A stretch of 64,000 nt of DNA from SHVZ01 sp041906305. Its GTDB lineage: Bacteria; Pseudomonadota; Alphaproteobacteria; SHVZ01. The position numbers and the translations under genes were made by a program. Below are positions 31,627-39,705 of this stretch, one piece after another. Numbering within the stretch: the first letter of the stretch is position 1; each line of letters starts with the position of its first letter. The notes below the pieces were generated by a model, which was given only the letters and a program-made list of their open reading frames with translations, searched no databases and was not told where the DNA came from. The DNA is taken from contig JAYRJL010000002.1 in NCBI GenBank assembly GCA_041906305.1, forward strand, positions 434,001 to 498,000. The letters run 5' to 3'.

Positions 31627-32571
31627 ATGACCGCTGCCGCCAAACCCGCCGGCCGCAAGGTGATCATCACCTGCGCCGTCACCGGCTCGATCCACACGCC
31701 GACCATGACGCCCTACCTGCCGATCACGCCGGACCAGATCGCCGCGGACTCGATCGCCGCCGCCGAAGCCGGGGCCGCCATCGTCCACCTGCATGCGCGC
31801 AACCCGGACGGCAGCCCGACGCCCGATCCGAACGTGTTCATGCAGTTCCTGCCGCGCATCAAGCAGGCGTCCAACGTCGTGGTGAACATCACCACCGGCG
31901 GCAGCCTCGGCATGTCGATCGAGGACCGGCTCGCCGCACCGCTCCGTGCCAGCCCCGAGATCTGCTCACTCAACATGGGCTCGATGAATTTCGGCCTCTT
32001 CCAGATCACCGAAAAGATCAAGAACTGGAAGCACCCGTGGGAGAAGCCCTACCTCGAGAAGACCAAGGACTCGATCGTCAGCAACACCTTCGGCCAGATC
32101 GAACGGTTCATGAAGGATCTGGGTGAGGGCCACGGCGTCCGCTTCGAGTGCGAGTGCTACGATGTCGGCCACCTCTACACGTTGGCGCACTTCCTCGACC
32201 GCAAGCTGATCAAGCCGCCGCTGTTCGTGCAGACGATCTTCGGCATCCTGGGCGGCATCGGCCCGCACCCGGAGGACCTGCAGCACATGAAGCGGACCGC
32301 TGACCGCCTGTTCGGTGACTACCAGTGGTCGATCCTCGCGGCCGGCAAGCACCAGATGTCGCTCTGCACCATGGGCGCGATGATGGGCGGCAATGTCCGC
32401 GTCGGCATGGAGGACTCGATCTATGTCGGCAAGGGCGAGCTCGCAAAGAGCAATGCCGACCAGGTAAAGAAGATCCGCCACGTGCTGGAGACGCTGTCGC
32501 TCGAGATCGCGACGCCGGACGAGGCACGCCAGATCCTTCAGCTGAAGGGCGGCGACCGGGTTAAGTTCTAG
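31627..32571 (+). CDS. Beta-keto acid cleavage enzyme (BKACE, 3-keto-5-aminohexanoate cleavage family)
   Basis: A 314-residue zinc-dependent barrel. The zinc site is visible: HLHAR with His54/His56 and Glu262 in VGMEDSIYVG. The family condenses a beta-keto acid with acetyl-CoA and splits it to acetoacetyl-CoA plus a new acid; characterised substrates include 3-keto-5-aminohexanoate and dehydrocarnitine. Compared with typical members it has an insert around residues 133-150 (NWKHPWEKPYLEKTKD). GGGGGA precedes ATG 31627. Neighbouring GntR and methylated-amine genes make a carnitine- or amino-acid-derived substrate plausible. Confidence 0.86.
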   Translation: MTAAAKPAGRKVIITCAVTGSIHTPTMTPYLPITPDQIAADSIAAAEAGAAIVHLHARNPDGSPTPDPNVFMQFLPRIKQASNVVVNITTGGSLGMSIEDRLAAPLRASPEICSLNMGSMNFGLFQITEKIKNWKHPWEKPYLEKTKDSIVSNTFGQIERFMKDLGEGHGVRFECECYDVGHLYTLAHFLDRKLIKPPLFVQTIFGILGGIGPHPEDLQHMKRTADRLFGDYQWSILAAGKHQMSLCTMGAMMGGNVRVGMEDSIYVGKGELAKSNADQVKKIRHVLETLSLEIATPDEARQILQLKGGDRVKF

Positions 32572-32581
32572 CCTCGAGGTT

Positions 32582-33475
32582 CTAGCCCTGGGTCACCTTC
32601 ATCCTCGGATCGAGGATGTCACGGAGGCCGTCGCCGAGCAGATTGAGGCCGAGCACGGTGATCGAGATGGCGAGCCCTGGATAGAGGCAGATCCAGGGCG
32701 CCTCTCTCAGGTAGTCGCGGCCGTCCGAGATGATGTTGCCCCAGGTCGGCGTCGGCGGCGGCGGGCCCATGCCGAGGAAGCTCAGGGCCGCTTCCGACAG
32801 GACCGCGTAGGCGAAGACGAAGGTCAGCTGGACCACCAGCGGCCCTAGCGAATTCGGGAGGATGTGGCGGAGGATGATCCGGGTGTGGCCGGCGCCGAGC
32901 GCCTTCGCCGCCTGGACATAGTCCATCTCGCGCACCACCAGCACCGAGGCACGGACGATGCGGGCCGTTCTCGGCACGTAGACCGCGGCCAGCGCAATCA
33001 CGACATTGGTCGCCGATGGCCCGAGCGCCGCCGTCACCGCGACCGCGAGCATGATCGCCGGAAAGGCCATGAGCGCGTCCATGACGCGCATCAACGGATC
33101 GTCGAGGTTCCGGAAATAACCCGATATGAGCCCGAAGGCGGCGCCGATCACGCCAGTCAGGACGACCGTCGCGACGCCGATCGCGATCGAGATGCGCGAG
33201 CCATAGACGACGCGGCTGTAGACGTCGCGCCCGAGGTGATCGGCACCCAGAACGTGCTCGACCGAGGGCGGTTTGAACGCATCGCGGACGCGCGTGCGCT
33301 CCGGATTGTGGGTTGCCAGAAGGTCGGCGAAGATCGCCAGCAGAACCGCCGCCACGCAGAAAATGGCGCCGATCACCGCCATCCGGTGCTTGAGGAACGG
33401 CTTCAGCCGCGTCGTCCACCGACGCAGGCGGCCGGGGGCCTCAATCGTAGTGAATGCGAGGGTCGAGGTAGGCAT
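32582..33475 (-). CDS. ABC transporter permease, DppC/OppC type
   Basis: A 297-residue permease. Segment GADHLGRDVYSRVVYGSR and the core with the ALGAGHTRIILRHILPN loop and SFLGMGPPPPTPTWG ending are typical of DppC. The start is ATG 33475 or ATG 33484; both overlap the DppB reading frame by 35-44 nt and neither has a clear ribosome site, so translation is probably coupled to DppB. No ATPase genes follow: the next gene is the convergent BKACE, 10 nt away. Confidence 0.85.
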   Translation of the reverse strand: MPTSTLAFTTIEAPGRLRRWTTRLKPFLKHRMAVIGAIFCVAAVLLAIFADLLATHNPERTRVRDAFKPPSVEHVLGADHLGRDVYSRVVYGSRISIAIGVATVVLTGVIGAAFGLISGYFRNLDDPLMRVMDALMAFPAIMLAVAVTAALGPSATNVVIALAAVYVPRTARIVRASVLVVREMDYVQAAKALGAGHTRIILRHILPNSLGPLVVQLTFVFAYAVLSEAALSFLGMGPPPPTPTWGNIISDGRDYLREAPWICLYPGLAISITVLGLNLLGDGLRDILDPRMKVTQG

Positions 33476-34385
33476 AGAGCACATCGACGGCGAGGTTGAT
33501 CAGGACGAACATGGCGGCGGTGATCAGGAGGGCGCCCTGGATCACCGGATAGTCGCGGGTGACGATCGAGGTCGCCATCAGGCGCCCCAGGCCGGGGATC
33601 GAGAAGACGGTCTCTATCACCACCGAACCCGAGAGCAGCAGACTGAAGATGATGCCGATGACGGTGACGACGGGGATCATCACGTTCATGAATGCGTGCT
33701 TGCAGACCACGATCCAGCCGGGAAGTCCCTTGGCGCGGGCGGTGCGAACGAAGTCCTGGCGGAGGACCTCGATCATCGAGGCGCGGGTGATGCGGGCGAG
33801 AAGCCCTACCTGCAGGAGCGCCAGCGCGATCGAGGGCAGGATCAGGCTTCGGAACCAGTTGGCCGGACTCTCGGCGATCGTGACGTAGCCACCGGCAGGG
33901 AGCCAGTCGATCATCACGGCGAAGCCGATGATCATGATCAACCCGATCCAGAAGCTCGGTATCGAGACGCCGACCACGGCCAACGTCATGATCGCGTGAT
34001 CGATCCAGCTGTCCTGCTTGAGGGCCGAGACCACACCGGCAATAAGGCCGAATACGACGGTGAGGATGAAGGAGAAGCCGGCAAGCGCGATGGTCGACGG
34101 CAGCCGCTCGACGATCGACTGCACCACCGACCGTCCGAGGGTGATCGACTGACCCAGATCACCCTGCATCATACCGGCATACCAGCGCAGAAGCTGGACA
34201 CCGAAGGGCTGATCGAGGCCGAACTGCTCGCGGATCCGCTGCACCTCGTCGGCCGGCGCCGCGGCACCGGCCATGACGAGGGCGGGGTCACCGGGCACCA
34301 TCTGCATGATGCAGAAGGAGATGAAGCTGACCAGCAGAAGAACGACAAGCGTGGTGACGAGCCGCCGGGCGAGGTACTGACCCAT
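33441..34385 (-). CDS. ABC transporter permease, DppB/OppB type
   Basis: A 314-residue permease. N-terminal helix, VPGDPALVMAGAAAPADEV, QFGLDQPFGVQLLRWYAGMM and GDLGQSI are DppB hallmarks; the core has the KGLPGWIVVCKHAFMNVMIP loop and the end YLDPRIHYD. It lies 44 nt after the binding-protein stop and overlaps the DppC gene. Together the three genes form an importer without its own ATPases. Confidence 0.86.
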   Translation of the reverse strand: MGQYLARRLVTTLVVLLLVSFISFCIMQMVPGDPALVMAGAAAPADEVQRIREQFGLDQPFGVQLLRWYAGMMQGDLGQSITLGRSVVQSIVERLPSTIALAGFSFILTVVFGLIAGVVSALKQDSWIDHAIMTLAVVGVSIPSFWIGLIMIIGFAVMIDWLPAGGYVTIAESPANWFRSLILPSIALALLQVGLLARITRASMIEVLRQDFVRTARAKGLPGWIVVCKHAFMNVMIPVVTVIGIIFSLLLSGSVVIETVFSIPGLGRLMATSIVTRDYPVIQGALLITAAMFVLINLAVDVLYAYLDPRIHYD

Positions 34386-34429
34386 AGTGAAAGCCTACAC
34401 CGCCCCCGGCGTGCCCGTCCTATCGTCGG

Positions 34430-35974
34430 CTATTCGAGCCAGGTGTCCCAGAAGCGGAGCGCGCCCGGATAGACCTTGAAGCCCTTCAGGTTCACGGCGC
34501 CCGCATGCGTCATGCCGAGGTCACCGAGCTTGATGAAATAGACTTCATCATACGTGCGCTGGGTGATGGTGTTCCACGCCGCCTGGCGCTGCGCCATATC
34601 GCGGGTCGCATCGAACTTCGCCCACTCGCCATCGAGAACGGAGTCGCTCTTGCGGCGCGAGAGGTTCGCCGGGCCGACGGTGATAGGCTGGTACATGTAT
34701 GGACCGAGCAGCGGCTGCGAGCCGTAGCCCGAGGTTGTGAGGTGCCAGCCCTCGTCCTTGCCGGCGACGCTGAACAGCGTGCCGAGATCCATGGTTTGGA
34801 CCTTCACGTTGAAGCCGGCTTCCTTGAGGTTCTGGGCGATGATCACGCCGGCCCTGCTCATGAAGCCGAGATTGCCGACGTTGAAGAGGATCTCCTCGCC
34901 CTTGTAGCTGGACTGCTTCAAGAGCTCTTTCGCCTTGGCGATGCTGTTGATGTTGTAGAGCGCCTTGCCGGCATCCGAGTACATCGGATGGCCCTTGTAG
35001 ACCCAGGCATGCTGGACGACGTAGGGCGCGCCGGCTGCGGCGGCGCCCAGCGCCTCCTCGGCATCGACCGCCGCCTGCATCGCCTGGCGTACCTTCAGGT
35101 CGCTGGTCGGTGCCAACGCATGGTTCAGGTACAGCACCGGCATCTGGAAGGTCGGCATGTTGTAGATGGTGACCTTCGGATTGCTCTTGAGCCGCTCGGT
35201 CGCCGGCCCGGGGAGATCCTCGACCAAATGCGCCTGCCCGGCCTCGAGCGCCGCGACGCGGGCCGAGGCCTCGGTCACCGACTTGAAGGTGACGGTGTCG
35301 ACATAGACGTTCTTCTCGCCGCCGAAGCCCGAGCGCTCGCCGCCGCCGGCGCGCTTGGCATAGCCGTCGAAGCGCTTGATGCGGAAGTGGCTGTCCGGCA
35401 CCCATTCGACGAACTGGAACGGCCCGGTCGAGATGTTCGCGGTCTTGTTGATTTCCTTCGCCGCCTCTTCCTCGGGAATGATCGTAACCGGCGCGGTTGG
35501 CGCCGCGAGGCGGTCGAGGAACGAGGCGCTGGGCGCCTTCAGCTTGATGACGAAGAGGTACTTCTCGGGCGCCTCGAACGAGGCGACCGCGTCCATCGAA
35601 GCACGGCCCGGGCTCTGCTTGGCGAAGCGCTCGGACGACGCCTTCACGTCGGCTGCCGTCATCTCCTTGCCGTTGTGGAACATCACGCCCTTGCGGAGCG
35701 GGAAGCTGTAGGTGAGCCCGTCGGCCGAGACGTCCACCTTCTCCGCCAGCATCGGGATGGTGCTGCCGTTCTCGTCCACGGTCATGAGCGTCTCGTACAT
35801 GCCGAGAATCATGCTGCGGGCGGGATAGGTGGAGGTGAAATGCGGATCGACGCTGTTGATGCTGGCGTAGAGGAGCGCGGTGATGTCGCCGCCCTTCTTC
35901 TGCGCCGACGCCGGACCGGCGGCCATGATTGCCGCGACCAAGGCGGCACCGGCCAGGATACGAGTGGGCTTCAT
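34430..35974 (-). CDS. ABC substrate-binding protein (SBP_bac_5)
   Basis: A 514-residue periplasmic binding protein with a Sec signal (ILAGAALVAAIMAAGPASAQ). Family features: SVDPHFTSTYPAR, TYSFPLRKGVMFHNGKEMT, STGPFQFVEWVPDS and SDLKVRQAMQAAVD. ATG 35974 has AGGGAG 7 nt upstream; the frame is open to 36052 but without a signal-like sequence there. First gene of the binding protein/DppB/DppC unit. 248 bp upstream separate it from the divergent amidase gene. Confidence 0.87.
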   Translation of the reverse strand: MKPTRILAGAALVAAIMAAGPASAQKKGGDITALLYASINSVDPHFTSTYPARSMILGMYETLMTVDENGSTIPMLAEKVDVSADGLTYSFPLRKGVMFHNGKEMTAADVKASSERFAKQSPGRASMDAVASFEAPEKYLFVIKLKAPSASFLDRLAAPTAPVTIIPEEEAAKEINKTANISTGPFQFVEWVPDSHFRIKRFDGYAKRAGGGERSGFGGEKNVYVDTVTFKSVTEASARVAALEAGQAHLVEDLPGPATERLKSNPKVTIYNMPTFQMPVLYLNHALAPTSDLKVRQAMQAAVDAEEALGAAAAGAPYVVQHAWVYKGHPMYSDAGKALYNINSIAKAKELLKQSSYKGEEILFNVGNLGFMSRAGVIIAQNLKEAGFNVKVQTMDLGTLFSVAGKDEGWHLTTSGYGSQPLLGPYMYQPITVGPANLSRRKSDSVLDGEWAKFDATRDMAQRQAAWNTITQRTYDEVYFIKLGDLGMTHAGAVNLKGFKVYPGALRFWDTWLE

Positions 35975-36222
35975 GTCGGATCTCCCTGCAGACTTCGTCC
36001 GGTGACGCGCCGACGCGTGGCCTAGAGGACGGCACCCCTCTGCCGTTGCCACGCCCCGGGGTTCGCTTCAGGAGAGCCCGGACTTTGCCCCTCCGCGGAA
36101 AAGTCTAGGGCGGCGCTTGGTGATCGGCCATGCCTCATATTCTTATGGGGCTCGATCTATCGGACTTATCAGCGTCCGCAACGCCCGCGTGTTAGGTTTT
36201 TCGCCTTCTCAGGCGAGGCGCC

Positions 36223-37689
36223 ATGCCCGGGTTTCACGAATATGAGAGCTTCGATGCCATCGGACTCGCCGACCTCGTCGCCAGGCGTGAGATCGATGCC
36301 GGGACGGTTCTCGACGCAGCGATCGAGCGGATCGAGGCGCTCAATCCGACGGTCGGTGCCGTCATCCATCGCATGGACGAGGAGGCGCGCCGCACGCTCG
36401 CTTCAGGCGTGTCCGGCTCCTTCGCCGGCGTGCCTTATCTGCTGAAGGACCTGAACGTCCTCTATGCGGGCCAGCCGACGCGGAATGGCAGCGCCAGCTT
36501 CAAGGACTATGTGGCCGACCACGACAGCACGATCACCACGCGGCTGAAGGAGGCCGGCCTTGTGATCGCCGGCAAGACGACGACACCCGAATACGGCGTC
36601 AGCCCCTGCGCCGAACCGGTCGCCCAAGGCATCATCGCCCGCAACCCATGGGACCTCACACGCACGCCGGGCGGATCCAGCAGCGGTGCAGCGGCGGCCG
36701 TCGCAAGCGGCATGGTGCCGGCGGCGCATGCGACCGACGGCGGCGGGTCGATCCGCATTCCCGCTTCCTGGTGCGGCCTTTTCGGCCTGAAGCCGACGCG
36801 TGCCCGCAACCCGGTCGGTCCCGACACGGGCGAAGGCTGGAGCGGACTCGGCGTCGGTCACGCGATCACGCGCAGCGTCCGAGACAGCGCCGCGCTTCTC
36901 GATGCAACTCATGGCCCGGAGATCGGCGCGCCCTATGTCGCCCCCGTCCCTGCCCGCCCCTTCATCCAGGAAGTTGGCGCTGATCCCGGGAAACTGCGGA
37001 TCGCCGTCGCGACAAGGTCCCCCATCGGCACCGTCCTGCATCCGGACACCGTCGCGGCGGCCAGGGATGCTGCCAGGCTCTGTGCCGACCTCGGCCATCA
37101 TGTCGAGGACGCAACACCCGATCTCGACGGCGAGGCGATGGCCTGGGCCTATCGGCTGGTGATCGGCGCCAACCTGGCGAACCTCGTCGAGTTGCGCGGC
37201 CAGGCGCTCGGCCGGAAGCTGGGCCCCGACGATATCGAGCCGGTCACACGCCTCTGGGCGGAAGCAAGCCTCGGCCGCACCGCGATCGAGTACACCCGGA
37301 TGACCCAGATCATCCACGGCACCGGACGCCGGATGGCGCAGTTCTTCGAGCGCTATGACGTGCTGCTGTCGCCGACCGTGGGCACGCCGCCGCCCGTGAT
37401 CGGCGAGATCAGCATGCGCGACCAGAACCTCGACCACTACATCGCCCAGGTCTGGGATCTGGTTCCGTTCACGCTGATGATCAACTACGCTGGCACGCCG
37501 GCGGCGACGCTCCCGCTCTACTGGAACGCGGCCGGCCTGCCGATCGGCGTGCAGATCGCGACCCGCTACGGCGACGAAGCCACGATCTTCCGCCTCTCCT
37601 CCCAGCTCGAGCAGGCACGGCCGTGGTTCGGCCGGCGCCCGCCTACAGCAGGTTCCGCCGGTGCTTCGTCGACCAGTGGCGGGCGCTGA
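36223..37689 (+). CDS. Amidase signature-family hydrolase
   Basis: A 488-residue cytoplasmic amidase. The Ser-cisSer-Lys triad is visible: Lys75 in YLLKDLN, cis-Ser152 in PGGSSSGAAAA and nucleophile Ser176 in TDGGGSIRIP. The family hydrolyses carboxamides, acyl-amino acids or acts in GatA-type roles; single-gene context argues for a catabolic amidase. The tail after RPWFGRRPP (Ser/Gly/Ala rich) reads into the convergent CocE/NonD gene, giving a 47-nt antisense overlap, and looks like a stop-codon read-through extension. A short hairpin CGCCT/AGGCG (36202-36215) lies directly before the start. Confidence 0.87.
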   Translation: MPGFHEYESFDAIGLADLVARREIDAGTVLDAAIERIEALNPTVGAVIHRMDEEARRTLASGVSGSFAGVPYLLKDLNVLYAGQPTRNGSASFKDYVADHDSTITTRLKEAGLVIAGKTTTPEYGVSPCAEPVAQGIIARNPWDLTRTPGGSSSGAAAAVASGMVPAAHATDGGGSIRIPASWCGLFGLKPTRARNPVGPDTGEGWSGLGVGHAITRSVRDSAALLDATHGPEIGAPYVAPVPARPFIQEVGADPGKLRIAVATRSPIGTVLHPDTVAAARDAARLCADLGHHVEDATPDLDGEAMAWAYRLVIGANLANLVELRGQALGRKLGPDDIEPVTRLWAEASLGRTAIEYTRMTQIIHGTGRRMAQFFERYDVLLSPTVGTPPPVIGEISMRDQNLDHYIAQVWDLVPFTLMINYAGTPAATLPLYWNAAGLPIGVQIATRYGDEATIFRLSSQLEQARPWFGRRPPTAGSAGASSTSGGR

Positions 37690-39685
37690 CCTTCTTGCCG
37701 TTCAGCGACGCCGTCGCATCGGCCTCGACGTAGAAATACTTGGCATCGCAGGTCAGCACCGTTCCGACATCGATCGCAACGCGCCAGCCCTTGCGACCCA
37801 TGTTCATCGTCTGCCGTACCTCGGCGCGGGCGGAGAGCGGATCGTGATCGTCGATGTCGAGCTTCTTCACGATCGAATGCGCCATCTCGGTACCGATCGG
37901 ATCGATCCTGTAGTGCGCGACCGGCCCCAGCAGGCCGCCGCCCTTGCCCGCCAGGGTCACCGTGGTGTGACCCGACATCGGCTCGCGATGGACCGAGCGA
38001 TGCAGCGTGGTTCCTTCGTAGATCGTATACGGCGTCGGCGGGCCATTCTCGGGCTTGCCGAAGGTTGGCAGCGATTTGTCCCTGGGATCAGGCTTGCGGA
38101 CCGGCAGCGCGACCTGGCTCTTGCCCGAGAAGACCGTGAGCAGCACCGGCTCCGGCGCCGGCCACACGATCGGCCAGTAGCTGGTCGACAGCGCGATGCG
38201 AATCTTGTGGCCCGGCGGGAAGGCGTAAGCCACTGACGGCATGCGGATCTCGACCTTGGTGCGCTGGCCGGGCTTCATCGCCTTCGGCTTGTCATGGCCG
38301 GTGCGATGACAAAGGTTCAGCACGCCGAAGGTGACGCGGGTCGATGCGCCGTCCGGATGCACATCACAGAGCCGCGCGATGACATGCGCCACCGGCTTGT
38401 CGACCGTGAGCTCCAGCGTCACCACGGTCTCGCCCAGGATCTCCGTGCGCTCTTTCAGCACCGCCGTGTCGAAAACCAGCGAGCGGCCGTCATCCTCGCG
38501 CTGGTCGCGCGGCAGCTCGCCCTTCACGCCGCCGCCGAGCCATTCAGGTGAGCAGAGCCCGACCGACTGCGGCGAGGTATGGGTCAGCGCCAGCTCCTTC
38601 GCCGGCTTCGCATCGAGCGTGCCGGCATTGAGCCTCAAGACCTTTGGCTTGATCCGCGGCGACGGCCAGGACCGCTCCGCCACCCAGCGGCCGGGGCGCG
38701 TGACGTAGTCGGAGGACGGCCTGACCGAGTCCTGCATCCAGACCCGGAGCAGAGGCTCCTTGTCGATACCGTTCTTCTCTTCCTTGAGCCAGCGGTCGAA
38801 CCAGCGCACGCAATCCTGCAGGAAGCCCATGGCCGGGCCAGGCGTCGCATCCTGCGGATACTGGTGCCCCCAGGGGCCGATCAGGCCGCGCCCAGGAGAA
38901 GGAATCCGAGAAAGAATGCGCGGCACCGCGCGCGAGAGATAGTCGGCCCAGCCGCCGACCGAATAGACCGCGGCCTTGAACTTGCCGAGATCGGAAGCGA
39001 CCGAGCCCTCGCGCCAGTAGGCGTCGCGATGCTGATGGTCGAGCCAGTCGGACATCATCGCCTTGTTAGCCTTGAGGCGTGCTTTCCAGACCTTCTCCCA
39101 GTCAGGCCCACGCGTCTCCGGATCCGGCGGCATCGCGTTGAACATCTGCATGGACGAGCCCCACCACACACTGTCGGTCAGCATGGCGCCGCCGCTGTAA
39201 TGAAGCGTCGTGGTGTAGCGGTCCTCGGCCGAGCAGACGGTGACGATGGCCTTGAGCGCGTCCGGAGCTCGGGCAGCCGCCTGAAGCCCCGAAAAGCCGC
39301 TCCACGACTTGCCGATCATGCCGACCTTGCCGGTACACCAGGGCTGCTTCGTCGCCCAGGCGATGATGTCCTGGCCGTCGTCGATCTCCTCTTCGGTCCA
39401 CATGTTTTCGAGCACGCCGTCGGAATCGCCCGCACCACGCGTGTCGACGCGAAGGCAGGCATAGCCGTGGCCGGCGAAGTAGTGGTGGATCGGCTGGTCG
39501 CGAAGCCGGAGCAGGTCGCGCTTGCGATACGGCATGTACTCGAGGATCGCCGGCACCGGATGCTTCTCGGCGTCGGACGGGATCCAGAGATGGCAGGCGA
39601 GCTTCGCCCCATCCCGCATCGGAATCCAGACGTTCTCGACTTCGCGGACCTTCCGCGGAAACCTCGTGACGATCCGCTCGGCCAA
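37643..39685 (-). CDS. CocE/NonD family hydrolase (peptidase S15 fold), copy 3
   Basis: A 680-residue cytoplasmic alpha/beta hydrolase, paralogous to the pair at 14595-18722 but more diverged. Nucleophile Ser127 sits in IGKSWSG, Asp in SVGGWADYLSRA and His in GPWGHQYPQ. The C-terminal beta-sandwich domain runs from ~400 (TEILGETVVTLELTVDK) to the end. It follows the D-aminoacylase by 20 nt and its end overlaps the amidase gene. Likely hydrolyses an ester or amide imported by neighbouring transporters; the substrate is not known. Confidence 0.84.
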   Translation of the reverse strand: MAERIVTRFPRKVREVENVWIPMRDGAKLACHLWIPSDAEKHPVPAILEYMPYRKRDLLRLRDQPIHHYFAGHGYACLRVDTRGAGDSDGVLENMWTEEEIDDGQDIIAWATKQPWCTGKVGMIGKSWSGFSGLQAAARAPDALKAIVTVCSAEDRYTTTLHYSGGAMLTDSVWWGSSMQMFNAMPPDPETRGPDWEKVWKARLKANKAMMSDWLDHQHRDAYWREGSVASDLGKFKAAVYSVGGWADYLSRAVPRILSRIPSPGRGLIGPWGHQYPQDATPGPAMGFLQDCVRWFDRWLKEEKNGIDKEPLLRVWMQDSVRPSSDYVTRPGRWVAERSWPSPRIKPKVLRLNAGTLDAKPAKELALTHTSPQSVGLCSPEWLGGGVKGELPRDQREDDGRSLVFDTAVLKERTEILGETVVTLELTVDKPVAHVIARLCDVHPDGASTRVTFGVLNLCHRTGHDKPKAMKPGQRTKVEIRMPSVAYAFPPGHKIRIALSTSYWPIVWPAPEPVLLTVFSGKSQVALPVRKPDPRDKSLPTFGKPENGPPTPYTIYEGTTLHRSVHREPMSGHTTVTLAGKGGGLLGPVAHYRIDPIGTEMAHSIVKKLDIDDHDPLSARAEVRQTMNMGRKGWRVAIDVGTVLTCDAKYFYVEADATASLNGKKVSARHWSTKHRRNLL

Positions 39686-39705
39686 CGTCGCCTCCCCCAG
39701 GAATA

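Noticed and set aside
32561..32590. Short direct repeat TTCTAGCC and CCTCGAGG palindrome between the convergent BKACE and DppC stops
   Set aside because: Both copies contain a stop codon context and are only 8 bp; no fold or function can be supported.
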